From NCBI GenBank assembly GCA_024281055.1, contig JAMXLF010000019.1:44869-108868 (forward strand): a DNA stretch of 64,000 nucleotides. Direction: 5' to 3'. Shown piece after piece: positions 24,545 to 39,500 of the stretch. Origin of the DNA: Geobacteraceae bacterium (GTDB lineage: Bacteria > Desulfobacterota > Desulfuromonadia > Geobacterales > Geobacteraceae). The translations under genes and the position numbers were made by a program. The number at the start of each line of letters is the position of its first letter. Position 1 is the first letter of the stretch. The notes under the pieces were generated by a model. That model worked only from the letters and a program-made list of their open reading frames with translations. It was not told the origin of the DNA and searched no databases.

Positions 24545-27500
24545 CTAGTACGTCAAACTTTGATCGAAATGAACCGAAGAGCCTCCCGATAAATTCACCG
24601 TGTTTCCTATTACCGAGCCGAAGGTGTTCTGGCCACCCGAAAGGGTAATGGCTGCTTTTGGCGCGTATACCAGGAAGTGCTGTGTGCCCCTTCCGGAAAG
24701 ATTTGCCGTCGTCAATCCCACCGTTCCGTAAATAGTGAGCGTCTTGGGATTCTGGGTATTGTTGAGTAAGGAGCCTCCACTAATATCTATTTTTTGACCA
24801 TTTGCGTAGATCGTCACAGGGCCGGTGGTGACAACTATCTTCGATCCTCCGGAAAGGGTCAGATTGCCGTCAACATGCAGTGTTATCAGACCCGAAAGCG
24901 TCAAGGTGGCTCCGCCGCTCAAAGACATCGAGCTGTAGCGGTAGTCTCCGTCCGTTAGCGTTCTTGTGATACCTGACAAGCTCAATGCGCCCATGGATGT
25001 TCCACCACCGGGGTCCGTCTTTGGCGCCATATCCTTTAGTGCTGCCAATACCCCTATATCGTTGTTGTAAACCAACGATCCGCCACTTGCACAGATCCCT
25101 GTCGCTGGGTTACCCCCGGTTCCCACCCTTGCTCTGCCAAATATCTTGGTACCCCCGCCACTCAGCTGGATGCTGCAGGACTGCAGCGAATTCGTCCCGA
25201 CGCTGCCGTTTTGGTACTGGCCCTTCGTGATGCTCGGGGGGTAGCTGAGGTAGCTGTCCGTATAACTTCCCCCCGACATGGTTACTCTCTTATTGCCGAA
25301 TACTGCGAACGTGAACACAGTTTCAGGCAGTATCGGCGAGTAAACGATGTCTGCTGAAGCAGTATTGCCTGCTGGCTCGGAGGTTGTAACCGTTATTGTA
25401 TTGCCACCTGCCGTAAAACCTATAATATCTACTCTCCATGTCGTGGCGGTGGGGTAGCTGACATCCCCTACGGTTGCAGTGTGGCAACTGACAGCAACCG
25501 TCGCTCCTGCCAGCATCGTCCCGGAGATGGTCTGGCTCCCCTGATCGGTCGGACTGGTTACGGAGTTGATGGTGAGCGTCGGAGGCGTGTAAATGATGTT
25601 CCGTTGCACGCTGGTCGCAGTTCCCACCTCGTTCGTCGCCGTGACGATGATAGCGTAGCTCTTCTCTTCCGTGAAGGTAACCACCTGCTCGAATGCCCCA
25701 TTTACTACCGGGGGCGTGAAGGCTTGGCCGTCCATGATAACACTGACCACTACAGAGGTATAAGGATCCAACGCGGTCCCTTTGACGGTGAAGCTACTCT
25801 TATTAGTCTCTATATCCTGGTTCGGAACGGTAACGGCCAGTGACGGCTTCTGATTATCGTAGACTACAGTCCTCTTCTGAGTGCTGGCTTTCCCTGCCAG
25901 GTCAGTAGCTGTTACCTCGATAGTGTTGTAGCCGGATTCAAGGCTCGCCATGGCCGTATAAGTGTTCCCGTTCATGCTGGCAGTCTGAATATTCTCGCCG
26001 AGTTTTACGACTACTGTTGAAGTTGCGTCAACGCTCCCCGTAACAGTGAGAAGCGCCGTGCCGGCCTTGCTGTTGTCTGCCGGTATGTCAATGGTCAGAA
26101 CAGGGGCTGTTCGATCGAGAGTGATCGTCCGGGTGTCAGTGGCACGGTTCTCTGCCAAATCGGTGGCTACCGTAGTAATTGTATTGATGTCATTCTTGAG
26201 AGGCACTGCATAGCTGAAGCTCCCATCACTGTCCGACGCTACCGCCGTGCCGTTGACTGTGACTGACTGAACGCCCGTATTGTCCGTCACGATTCCCGTT
26301 ATGTTGAGTACGGTGTCGTTGGTTGATGCACTGTCGCTCAGGCTGGAGATATGCAGCACCGGTGGCTGCGTGTCGAATGTAATCGAGACAGAAACGGGTA
26401 CACTAGTATTCTTTGACTTGTCCGTTGCCCTAAAGCTCACGATATGTGCACCGTTATCCGAGTTCGAAGGGTTCCACGCCGTGGCATATCTGCCACTCAC
26501 GGGATCAACAAGGGGAAGGAGTCGCCAAGTGCCGCCATCCAGCTGATATTCAACCGTGTCCACACCCGAGGCATCGTCAAAAGCAATGGCCGCGAAGATA
26601 ATCGTCTCATTATTGGTCGTTCCCGACACAGGGGAAACAATGGTAACCGTCGGCGGGGTGACGTCTCTCACAGTAAACGCGGAACTGGCTAGATTCTTCT
26701 GTGTTCCTTGGGAAACATACTGGAGGCTGAGCAGGTATCCTTTTACCTGTAATCCTGCCGTTGCGAAACCAAAGATACCGGACTGTGATCCATTCGACGG
26801 GAGATTAACCGATCGTTCAGATGAGGTTATAATCATTTGGCTATCAGGGTCTATTACACTGGCCTTCAATGTACCGCTTGTTATGACATTTCCAGCATTT
26901 CTGACGGAGAATTGGGCATTGATGCTATTGCCGACACCGACAGCAGGCGGGTCAACAACAACCGAACCGGTGACGATTGAAACCGGATATATTTCAAAAG
27001 TCGCTAAGCTGGTAGAAACGATTTTGTCACCTACATATGCCTCAACGACTATGCTGTATTCACCAGGGGCGTTTAGCGAGGTGTTCCACACGCAGCTAAG
27101 GTCGTTTGTAGAACTTGGCAAGACATTTTGCATGGAGAATTGTCGATTGTACAGGTTATTGTTTTGAGCGTCTCTAAAGGCTGTTTTAATTGTCATTTCT
27201 GGTATGATATACATACTACTCAGGTTATTAATATTAACAGTTAAAGAAACTTCCTCATTAGGATTATACTTTCCTTTTTCAATAGTTATATTGGTATCAA
27301 TGACAATGTCAGGCAATATTACAAACTTGGTACTTTCTTCTGTAATTGTTCCATCTATAGCCTCAAAACTAGCGTAAATCGCATATGTTCCGGAAAAGGT
27401 AGTGCCTGTATTCCAACTGTAAGTGTAGGTTGAGGACCCGAAATCTGCTGCGATCACAGATGAATCGAGCAAACTTACACTAACCCCGTCAGAATCCACT

Positions 27501-30500
27501 ATGCTCACCGTTAAGGCGCCTTTGGTTGCCGGGCCGTTGTTATGAATCGTGATGGTAGCCGTAGCATCCTCCATTGTTCCATACTCGCCGGAATTCGTGT
27601 TTGGAACAATAGATATTCCGCTCTTATCAGTTACGTACATTTCTCTTGTGGCATAGTTGTTTGTTTCGTCGAGCTCGATAATCCCGTTGGCAGGATCAAC
27701 AATGGCTATTATGGACTGCGTTCCAATCTCGGTTCCAGCATTGAAGCTGAAAGTTATTGTTTCCTCAGATTTAGCGGCGATTCTCGTTATAGTTTCTGAT
27801 TTAAGACGAGTCAATGCTCCGGCCGTGTCCCACAAATATATCTCAACAGGAACGTTTTCGATAGAATTGTTAGTTGGATTTTTGATGATGATCGTACCGG
27901 TTACCTTTTCGCCGGGCTTGGGAATAGGAGGATAAAAGTTAATATCTTTGCTCGATACCGAAATATCCGGGGTTAAGATGGTATCGTAGAATACTGGAAC
28001 TATATTTGACTCTAGACTCGTATTTCCAGAATCATCAATGGCGGTTGCTGAGAAATCATTTTCGTCAGGATCAAGCTTAATCCCCGAAAACGTGAAGACA
28101 CCCTTAAGTTTTGCAATTCTTGGGTTATACCCATAACTGAAAAAGATATTTCCCGAATCGGGCCACTGAAGCCATGAAGCCCCCACTGGAAACTTTTCCT
28201 GAATGGATCGTAACTCCCCATTTCCTTCAACTGCCATCAATGATGCATACCCGTTTTGTTCGTTAACCATGTATCCTATTTTCTGAGCATCAGGTGACCA
28301 TATTGCCTTTACAATCCCTAAAGATGATGAAGCTATTAGATGGGTTACTCCAAGTGCTTCAATATTCATAGTTTTGATGTTATAAGTACCATCATAGGAA
28401 ATATACAACAAATTTTTCCCGTCCTTGCTCCAGGAGACTGAGCCGGGATTGGCATTATTATCAAGGGTAGTAACGGCCCCGGTGTCAAGATCCAGAGCGC
28501 GGAGCATACGGCCCTCGAAGTAGGTAATCATTTTATTATTTGGCAAAAAGCTAGGATATGAGGCACTAATGCCCTGGGTAACGGGAACTAGTGTACCGGT
28601 TACAATGTCCTTTATCCATACATCATTAGTGCCTGCGATGCTGCTAACAAAAATAATTTTTCTCCCGTCATTGGACCATGACGGATAATTTTGAGTAACG
28701 TTTGTTTCTGATGTTAGTTGATAATTGAGACTGGTATTTTTTTCGTATACTGCTATATGGTGCGCACTATTAACGTAAGCGACATTCTTGCTGTCAGGGG
28801 ACCAACTTGGGGCCGAACCGAGCAATCCAGTATAAGTCATTTCACCTGTTGCAACATTGAACACTGTTAGCCGTCCACTGTAGAAGTCGTTATAAAAAAG
28901 ATACTTACCATCAGTTGAAACGGAATAGTTATCACCACCGTAATAAATATTAATAGCCTCTACAGTATCTGAATCAGTTGCTTTTGTTGAAGCAACTACA
29001 TTGCCATCTCTCATCAGAGAGACTGTGGCACCATGCTCCGCAAAGCCAACAAGGTTTGCAAAAGCCTCAGTTACGTTTGCTGTTTGGCCTGCAATTGCAG
29101 GAGAGAAGATAATTGGTTTTTCCGGAGGGACCATATCATTAGGTATACCTTCAACTTCGCTTGAATAACCACTTACATTCCCAATGCTATCTATCGCTTC
29201 CACCACATAATAATATTGCTTATTATTGAGAACATCCCTGTCCAAATAAAACGGGGAGATCAGCAGCGTAGGGTTGATTTTTTGATATGGTCCACCCCTT
29301 ACCAAGCTTCGATAAATATTATTGCCTATTGATGTCCCACCGGGCAATTGCCATGTCAGTTGAAGCTTTCTCCCTTCAGGTAATGCAATGACAGCGAGAT
29401 TGGAGGGAACAGGCGGCAAGACAGCTGATACCTTGACTTCCACTTCGCTTGTTGGATCGCTTTCGTTGCCAACATTATCAACCGCGGTCACTCGATAGCG
29501 GTATTTTCCGCTGATAAGATTAGCATCTGCAAAATTCGTCATTTTAAGCAGTGATGAATTCTGTTTTTCCCACCCGTTTGCTGTAATTTTATAGACATTA
29601 TAGCCTGCAAGATCCGGTTCACTATTTTGCAACCAGTTCAAAACAACAGAGGAGCCAACCGGGGCGACACTCAGTCCCTGGGGAACGCCTGGAGGAGTAA
29701 CATCTCCAACTTCAGCCACTATTTCATCAGATGACGGACCTTCGAAACCGGCAGAGTTTACTGCTGAAACTTTATATCTAAACCTTCCGTTGCTTACATC
29801 TCGGTCCAGATATGATGACTGTGCAACCAATTGTTCTTTGAGGACCGTTACATCGGTTATCCCAACCTGCTCGTATACGGATGGATTGTTGGTATCCGTA
29901 ATGTAAATTCTGATTTTATTTGTAGTTACAGAAGGATGAAAATCATAGTTGGTATTGAACGAGGTGTTTCCCACGACCTTAATGATACTCACCCATTGAT
30001 TTTCTAGCCAAGCCTCAATTTCATAATCTTTCCCGGAAAAGTCACTGTAGTCTTTGCGCCAATGTATCTCCAACCGGCTGACAGCCTCAGGAGATTGTAG
30101 ATCAACCTCCCACCAACACGGTGTAAAAGAGTTATATTTCGCCGCAGACGTCCAGAATGTGGACGAATTGCCGTCAAAGGCATTCCTGGGTGAATAAAAT
30201 GGGTCGCCCTGAGAAGAGGCAGTTGCAATCCCTGTTGTGACTGGTATCGGAGTATTCAATTTTTCAGCGTTACGGTATACGTTATACCCTGCGATATCAG
30301 TTTCAGGGTTCGGATTCCACATAAGGTTCACGTTGTAGTCTTCTACAGACACAGCAAGGCCGGTGGGAGCAGTCGGAGGTATGCTGTACAGCGCGACGAC
30401 TACATTGGTAGGTCTGCTGTTGTTACCTGCACTGTCACTTGCCCATGCAGTTATTTTATTAACACCGACCAGTAGATGACAATTCAGAGAAAATTTCCCT

Positions 30501-33500
30501 AGTTGATCAGCGTTAGTATTGCCAATGGGAATTTGCCCCTGCTCTGTCTCTACGAAGAATTCCACCGAAGAATCCGGATCCGCGTTAGCTCCGGAGACGA
30601 TAATAACTGGCTGATCTACATATGCCCTTGGTTGGATCAGAATCGGAGCATAGACCTTTGCAGATACAGCGCTTGACATCTTGCTTTCGTTATTGAACGT
30701 ATCAATAGCTGTTATTTCATATACATACAGACCATCCGCCATATTATCGTCAGTATACGAATTCAATTTAATAGGCACGGTATTAAGTTTTGTCCTAACC
30801 GTGCCAACCGTCCGATAAACGTAATAACCTGCCAGGTCGGTTTCTGGATTCTGATCCCAGGAAATGGCTATTCTGTTTCCGTTGGTTAGCTGGTGGACTC
30901 CTGAGGGTATTTTCGGGGCAGTCAAGTCAGCATAAGTAACAGTAATGTATACCGGTGCAGAATCCGTCTTTCCACCGCTGTCTGTGGCCACTGCCCTAAG
31001 TTGGTAGTCTCCGTAAGGGAGACTATAACTACTTGGATCAAAATAGTTGACAAGTTCCCCTCCTGTCAGGGGAGAGCCTATATTTGTCCACACCGATTCC
31101 TGAGGTTTCTTGTACTGGAACTGAAGCGATACGATGTCGTTGTCAGGTGAAGCGGCTTGAAGCCGTATTTTACCTTCAAATTTCATCCCACTCGCAGGGT
31201 CTACAAGGTTCGCATGCGGAGGACCAATATCTATCTTAACGCTCAGCTTATTCGACAAGCCGCTGATATTTCCTGCGGTGTCCACTGAAAAAAGGATATA
31301 TTCGTATGCGCCGTCAGATAGTTTCTCGTTATACGTTGTGCCGGAAAGCAAGAACGGTTTTACATCTCTGAATGACATGCCAGCACCATTCACGAGTTGT
31401 CCATTTCTCATCAGCAGGTATCCGGCTAAATCAGCCTCGGAATTAAGCTTCCACACGACGGATACGTTGGAGCCCGTTGCTGTTGCTGATAGAAGCACCG
31501 GGGGGGATGGGGATGTCTTGTCGACTGTAAGGGTTTGCTTCAGGATGGAAATATTGCCACTGTTATCTTCGGCCTCAAGCTTGATGGAGTACACTCCTTC
31601 ATTAAGGCTGTGAGTATCTAATTGCCCCAAGGTACCGAAAGACATCGGCAACGTGGATGACTTGATTTCACTCCAGGATGAAGGAGAAGGTCCGTTTCCT
31701 ACGTACAGGGTATATTGTTTGAAATCTTTATCACTAAACGCTGTCCCCTGGATGTCTACAATATTGGATACTCTAACCCCTTCCATTGGTGAAATCATTC
31801 TAACAGTGGGTCCTGTCAGGTCAATAGCAAGCGTTATCACGTTAGAGGAAGCGCTTTCATTACCTGCGGCATCTACAGCTTTGATACTGTATGTATATGT
31901 CCCTTGTTTCAATTCAACGTCAGTATAGGTATTTGAAGATATCAACGCAGCATTCAACTTCTGTCCATTTCTATATACATTAAATCCCGATATAGCCGAG
32001 TCTTTGCTGCTTATCCAGCTGAGGTTGGCTGTCGTCTTGTTCTCAATTTTGCCTGACAAAACTGGTGCAGGTGGCGGTTGGACATGAACTTTAAGGGGAA
32101 CCAAAAGCTCTGTCTTGCCTCCAACCTTGTCCATGGCTGAGAGCCTTATGCAATAGAGACCATCAGATGGCAGAGCTTTCCAGGAATAGACAAGACCATT
32201 CTTGACTGGTGACAGCAAAACCTTCAGGGTCGCCCACTTGAAGGCGTTGGAACAATCTCCTTCCGACATTTCAAGGAGACCTCGGTCAAAATTGACATCG
32301 AATGCAGTTCCCATGATATCTATGGGTCCCTTGATATAGTCCCCGTTGTTGATAGAAGAAATGGCTACCTCCGGAGGAGTGTTATCAACTATAACTTTGA
32401 CCTTTGCCTCCCCCTCCAATGCTGCCTTATCCTTTGCGTATAACCAGATCGTATAGCTGCCGTCAGAAATGCCGTCGTCCTTTCCTACCTTGAGTGCGGG
32501 CAATGAAGAAAGCAATGACCCTCCTGCAAGTTCTCTCCACTCACTCGGGTTGTCGCCACTCCCTATTTTCAAGCTGTATCTGTCGAGATTGCTCTCGATG
32601 ATGCTGCCGGCAAAAGTCATCACCGATTTACCGAATCCAAAATAATCACCATTTCGTGGCGAATCGAGAGTAACTTTGGGAGGCGTTCTGTCGATTGTAA
32701 AGACTTGTTCGAATTTGTTCACATTTTCCGCCGCATCCTTTGCGTCCGAAGTAAGCAAATAGACACCTTCTGAAAGATCATTCAGCGTACCGAAGGTATA
32801 AGCTGAGCGGCTTTGTGTTCCACTCTTCTGTAATAGAACACCCGATGGTCCTGTTACCTTCAGGTTATATTCCTTCATGCTCTCGTCTGAAATTGACCCG
32901 GACACATCCAGTGCAGACGTATTCAGATAGGCGTTTGCACCTGGCGCACTTATATTAATGCTGGGCGGAGTGGTATCAACCCTTACAGTTATTTCTTCTG
33001 TCTGTGAAATGGCGTTGTCCGAAACAAGAACACTGTGGACCTTGACTTTATAGTATCCATCGTCAACTACAGCACCAGAACCATTCTTGCCGTCCCAGAT
33101 ATAATTGTACGTTCCTGCCGGACCCGAAGGCAGAGAAATCGTTTTTACGACAACTCCATTGGTATCGATGATTGAGATATCCGTCTGGCTGGACGTAATA
33201 GTTTCACAAGTGACAGTAGCTGTATCTTTTTTACCGTCCGCATTGGGAGAAAATAAGGATGGTGATACCGTAACGCTTTTTATGAGATTACTTCTGGCGC
33301 CAAGGTCGAGGGTGGACGTCACGCTGCTCTTGTTGCCAGCTTTATCACTAGACGAGAGCCGCAGCGTCCATTTCCCTTCAAGCCCGAACGTATTCCATGT
33401 GCCAAGGACATTGCCGGTCACGGGGGCCGTCCCGCTTCCTACTACAAGCCAAACAGAAGGGTTCTCCCCTTTTCCTGTTTCGAGTGTGAAATCCTGAAAA

Positions 33501-36500
33501 TGAGCATCGATAGCCACGCCCTTGACCTCGATTACGTTCCCTGAAGGTAGTGCATCACCCAACTTGGGATAAGTTATTGCGACGGTCGGCGGAGTAACGT
33601 CCACCTCTACGGCTCCCCATCTGCTCATCGAGTTGCCACAAGCGTCCCTCACAGAGACCGCAACTCCGTAACGTCCATCCGAAACCGCACCTCCCCCGTC
33701 AGCTTTGCCGTCCCAAAGAATGTTCTCAGAACCGGCAAGATGGTTCATGCCTGAGACAACGGTTCTCACAGGAACGGTATCAAGCGTACCATTGCCGAGC
33801 AGGCGGTAGACTTTTGCGTCAAAAAGGGCAGAGTCATTTAAGTTGAAATTTATGTTGAGGTTATCTGAGACTCCATCCTGATTAGGTGAAAAGAGAGCAG
33901 GGCTCAAGGAGATTGCAGGCAGATCGATCGTCTGGTTAAACGACACGGAAGCCGTAGCACAACTAATATTACCTGCTTGATCTTTTGCCAGGAGTTTGAG
34001 GGAATAATTTCCCTTCAGGTTGGAGACATTCCAGACCCCTATTGTTCCCTGTTTTGCACCATGTCCCGATATCGACTGTCCTGTGGAGTCTCCAGCAACG
34101 AACCACGTCGTCGGTTTTTCGCCAATCCCGTAAAAGAGGCCAAACTCCTGGCCTTGAAGGTTGTCGGTGACAGTCCCCTCAATGTGGATCCCGTACCAGT
34201 CCCCGTTACTGCCGGGGTATTTCACTGGACAGGTATTCTGCCTACTCAGTTGAGGATAGGTAATTGCTGCGACGGGCGCCGTTCGATCTACGATTACTGA
34301 GGCCATAGCCTCCGCCCCCTTCATCTTCATGTCTACCTGGTCGAGATAGGAGACTATAGCCTTTACCGGGTATGCCCCTTCCGCCATTCCAGCAGTGAGA
34401 AGAAGATGGCTCTTCCAGCCTTCGTGGGAAATGTCGTAGGTTCTCAATAATTCGAGCCCGTCAGACTTTTGAATGTAGTAGCTGAGGGTCTGGAATACCA
34501 CACTCCCCGCCGAGTCAGTAAACTGGCCGCTCAAGGTCACTCTGCCCGGGTTTATCTCACCGCATTCTTTAGCGTCTTCATAATTTACAAGCAGCTTGAA
34601 TTTTACAGGGCAACTCGGCGGATACGGCGTTGGCGTAGTCTCGTATACTTTCCCGCTGCTTCCAACCCCTATCATCCTGATCTCGGAACCAGGTGACAGA
34701 TCCGGACCTTTCTCAAAGAAAAGTCCTGCCGGTATGACATCACCTTTAGTTGCGTCATAGACCTTAAAATCCGTCCACTGAGAATTAGGTGACAGTGTCT
34801 GTATTTTGAGAAGGCTCAACCCTTCAAAAAGCGAATTTTGCCCCTGCAGTTGAAGGGAACAATCCCCTTCGAGAACAAACAAGGACTTCGTTGACAAAGC
34901 GTTGGAGTAATGTACCGCGCCCACCACGTCTTGGACCTTGGCGCGTACTGCAAATCCTTCTACTCCACCCGTAGAAGAACTGTCCCAGGTAAAGTCAATT
35001 CGGCCGGAATCGGAATTTGCCGCGTTTGCCACATCGCTCCACTCCCTGCCGTTCCAGTATTGCAAAACAGCGCTGGTGACAGGCAGGCGAAGCGTTTCCG
35101 CCCCGCCGATAATATGATTTCCTGGCTTCGCAATCTCAGGTGAAATGAAATCATCGCGGGTGATGGCATGATCCCACGAGTTCAGGAAAACTTTTTCTTC
35201 AACGAAGTCAGTCGTGGAAGAACTCTTATTGCCAGAAAAATCTTCAGCGGTCATTCTGAATTTCTTCCCCTTGAGCCATCCAAGGTCCTGACCGGAGAAC
35301 CTGGCGACCATGTCTCCTGCCATTGGGGAAAGGAGGTTACCGCTTTCATCCTTCTTGGCCACGATGTTGGTTCCCTGCCGGAATTCAATCCACTCATCCG
35401 GCTTTTCCCCTTCTGCATATTCCACTTTCCAGTTCTTTATGTTCTTGTCATGGGCAAGTACGGAAAGCTCGGCATACCACAACCCGGTGTCTTTGTCCTT
35501 CAAAATGGGGGTCAGTGCAGCAGAGGTGACTGGCAGTTCGTTATCAACGTCGAATGACAATTCAACATCAAAAAGTTTTATTGTGTATCTTCCATCAGCA
35601 ACGATTCTGCCTGCTTCATCACGACCATCCCAGGAAATATATTCGGTGCCGGGTGCAGCGTAGCCACTTTTTATTACCGTGCCAGTGGAATCAAGGACCG
35701 AATAATCGACATGAACAGGGGCAGGCAGCGAATAATGGATCTCCAGGGAATCATTCACGCCGTCACCGTTAGGTGATATGGCATCGAGGTTTTTGTAGAT
35801 ATTGAATATTCCGGTCCTGTTGCTCCACGCGGCAGTTCCTCTGGAGATTGCTGTGTTACCCGCCTTATCCCAGACAGTAAGCCTGATTTCGTAGATTCCT
35901 TCTCCAGGGGGAACCCACGAAGTAAAAACGCCATCTACTACGGGAACGTCGGAAGGAGGCGCGACGAGATTCCAGGTATCCGGCACGCTGTGATCAGCGT
36001 ACTCAAGCTTCCACCCCCCGAAATTTGCATCCGCAGCCGTGCCGTACACGAGCAAACTTTGCCCCTTGTACACGGTATACACGGCCACCGACAGGTTTAA
36101 CCGAGACGATACAAGATAGTTGGAATACTTCGAACATGCGTAATTAATGCCCCCACCCCAAGAGAGCTGGTTCTTGAAAGGAGATATTGAGATACTGGAT
36201 CTGCTACTTGAATCCAGTATTTTTGTTGTTTTGCTTCTCAGATCGTAAAGGGCGACGCCATTGTCAAATCTGGAATAGAGCAAACTGTCATCATCGTACC
36301 AGACGGCAGTACCCGTATAGACACGTTCGATTGAATGATATTCGTTTGTCTCCATATCAAAAATGTTTATCGTATCGTTACCAGATGCAATTGATTGCTG
36401 CAGCGCCACATATCGATCAGTCGGCGACCAAAGCGGAGTCCCGTATGCAGAGGAATTGATATTGGCCAGAACTGTGCCATCCAGCGCGACAACACTGGCA

Positions 36501-39500
36501 GCTGACGAGGAGAGCTTGAGCAAAACCTTGGTGCGATCGTTGGAAAGAGCCGGAGACAACGCACCATTAGCAAGAGGAAAGGTTGTCATGTCGTTAGTAT
36601 TTATCAGTAATATCGATGTTTCCGGTCCACCTGCTCGAGACCCGTCAGCCTGTTGATTCACCAATAGCCTGTCATTATCTAACCATTTAATATCCAGAAC
36701 CTTCGCATTCGCTGATGAATAGACGGTGCTCTTGTTGGTTCCAGAAGGGTCGGTAATTACCACTTCGTAAGTCTTGGGGTCCCAGTAGGCGAGTTTGGAA
36801 CTATCTGGTGACCATGATAGTTTGTATGGTTTTAGCCCCACAGAATAATTATAGTCGTAATAACAGGAAGCAATATTATGCATATTGTTTTTGGGACCCG
36901 GACCCGACATATCTATAACAGAAAGATTACTATTGGCTCCTTGGCCAGAATAGTATTTTCCTACAACAAAAGATGCTACTTTGGTCCGATCATCTGACCA
37001 CACTAAGCCAGCATTGCTAGTCTGATAAGATTGGCCTAAATAATAATAATAATAGTTGTTTTCATACAATTTCTCATTTCCCCAAGCATAAAAGCCGAAT
37101 TGCAGGGTCTCAGGATCCCAATAGTAATAGGGGGTTACTATATAGTATGATAAATTTGATTTATTAACAGGCATGCCAAACATATATCTGAACCACTCAT
37201 CCTTTTTGCTCTTCGCACTTGGCTCTTCACCGTTCGTGGGGAAATACCACATTTTGTCCGGACCACCCACGACATAACCACTCTCGTCTTCAAGCCAAAA
37301 GCTTCTGTAGGGGGACGATGCGTCAGCAGCTTGGCATGCAATATCTTTCTTGAATAATTCATTTGACCAGATCGCATCTTTCAGTGGCGAATGGTTGTTG
37401 TCAACGACAACAGCCACGTTTCCGATTATTGTGTTGCTCACGTCACGGATCTGTAACTGATATTGCCCGTCTTTAGCGACTGCTCCATCCTCAGTCCGAC
37501 CATCCCAGGTAACCACCGTCCCGGAACTGTCAACCAGTTCGCCATCTTTGAAGGTCCTGATAGTTTGCCCCTGTGCGTCTACAACTACGATTTTAACGCT
37601 TGTAGCGGTGTCGGGTCTGAAAACGACGTCCGTGGTATCTTTGACGCCGTCTCCATTCGGAGAAAAATATGGCTCGCTTACCCATAAGTTGGAGTTTTGC
37701 ACGCCAAGTTTTTTTGTAGCTGAGTTATTATCCTTGCTCTGTTCGATGATCAGGTTGTCGGGGTCGATCACTACAGTGAGTTCGTGAACTCCAGTTCGGC
37801 CAGCGGTGTCGTACGTAAATCTTGCGGTTCCCGTAGAGTTGCCGGCAATCGAAGGGATTACCAACGTTCCAACGACGACATTTCCCTCCTTTAGCTGGAT
37901 CGTTACATTGGTCGCGTCTTGCTCGCCCCTGTTTTGGACAGTAACGGTAATGGCAACGACATCGCCTTCCCTCGGCGCGGCAGGAGTAAGCAATATCGAG
38001 TTGGCAGAGACAACGATATCAGCGAGGCTGCGGACATACAAGGTGCTATAGGCGTCGTTATCATCTTCGGCGAGTTCCTTAATAGCATTTTCGGGGTCCA
38101 CACGGACGTAGATTATCTTCGAACCTGCTTCATTTATGCCATCCCATTGGACGGAAACCATTTCCGAACCGGACGGAGGAAGGGCGGCTATCGTCCGGGT
38201 CCCGATCAGAAGACCATCCTTCCCGGGAATCCCCCTGTAGAAATTAACGGTTACGTTGGATGCGCCCACATTGCCGGAGTTCCGAACTATTGCAGAAATT
38301 GCAGCATTCCCACCCTCGATTGCCGGGTTCGGGGTAATGACGATATCTCGATACGATACGGTAAGATTCGGATCAGTCAGGCTCACGTTGTTTATGGTTA
38401 TGGAAGTCGCAACCTTGTTATTATTTTTCGACAGCTCGGCAAACATGTTATTCGGGTCAACCTGGACAGTTAGTGGCATATTTACGCCGGCCTTGGTCGC
38501 CTTCCAGGTGATTTCCCTGGCAACTGTCCCACCGGCCGGAATATCGAGGGTCACCATGGCGATGTCCAATGGCGCACCCGGTTCGTCGATGAAGAAACGC
38601 ACCGGCACGTTATAGGCATTCATGGTTCCCCGGTTGGCGATCTTCGTGCTAATCCGCACTTCCTGGTACATGTCGACCGGATTCGGCGAAACGACGAGAT
38701 CGGTGGAAAGCACCTCGAAATCGTAGGTTGCTTCGGGAAGGAGCGCCTTGACGGCGCTGTTGTTGTTCTTGTTCGACTCCTTGACAAGGTTGTCGGGATC
38801 GATCACAACGTGGAAGTAGTGGCCGTTGCCGTCGGTAACCGGTACCGAGAAGGTAACCGTGGTCGGCGACTGACCGGGAAACGCGACGGTTTGCTCCCCA
38901 ACCTTTTTATCGGGTGTCACGGCCCCGTCGTAGATAGCAACCCTGGCCTGCGGCACATCGGTCCGTCCCAGGTTCCAGACAACCGCACTGACAACGGCAG
39001 TAGTCGGCAAAGTGGTGACCTTGGCCGGAATGAAGGAAATGTCGTCGGCCTTGAGAGAGAGGTCGGGATCAACATTTGCCTGCCACACAGCTCGCACCGC
39101 CAGTGCAGTCTGATAGGGGCTCTCCTGCCAACTGCCCGAGCCGGTCTGTTGCTCCTGGATGTAATTAACGCCACTGTTGATGATGGCTTTATCAGCTCCT
39201 GCCTCCTGGAGCGCCATGACCGCCACAGCTGAATCGTAGACCGTGCTCGGGCTGTTGCCGAAGCCGCCGTCCGGGTTCTGTTTGCTGGCCAGGAAACCGA
39301 TGGCGCGGGTAATACTGCTGTCCACGGCGTAGCTCTTCCGGTAAGTGTTGAATGCGGTCGCCACCGCCGCGGTCGGCTGAATCGTGCTCACCGTATCGTC
39401 ACCACTCCAGCCGCCATCCTGGTTCTGTGACGTCTGTAGATAGGCAACGGCCCGGCCGACGACCTCCTGATCGCCGTAACCGGTACGGGCAAGTGCCTTC

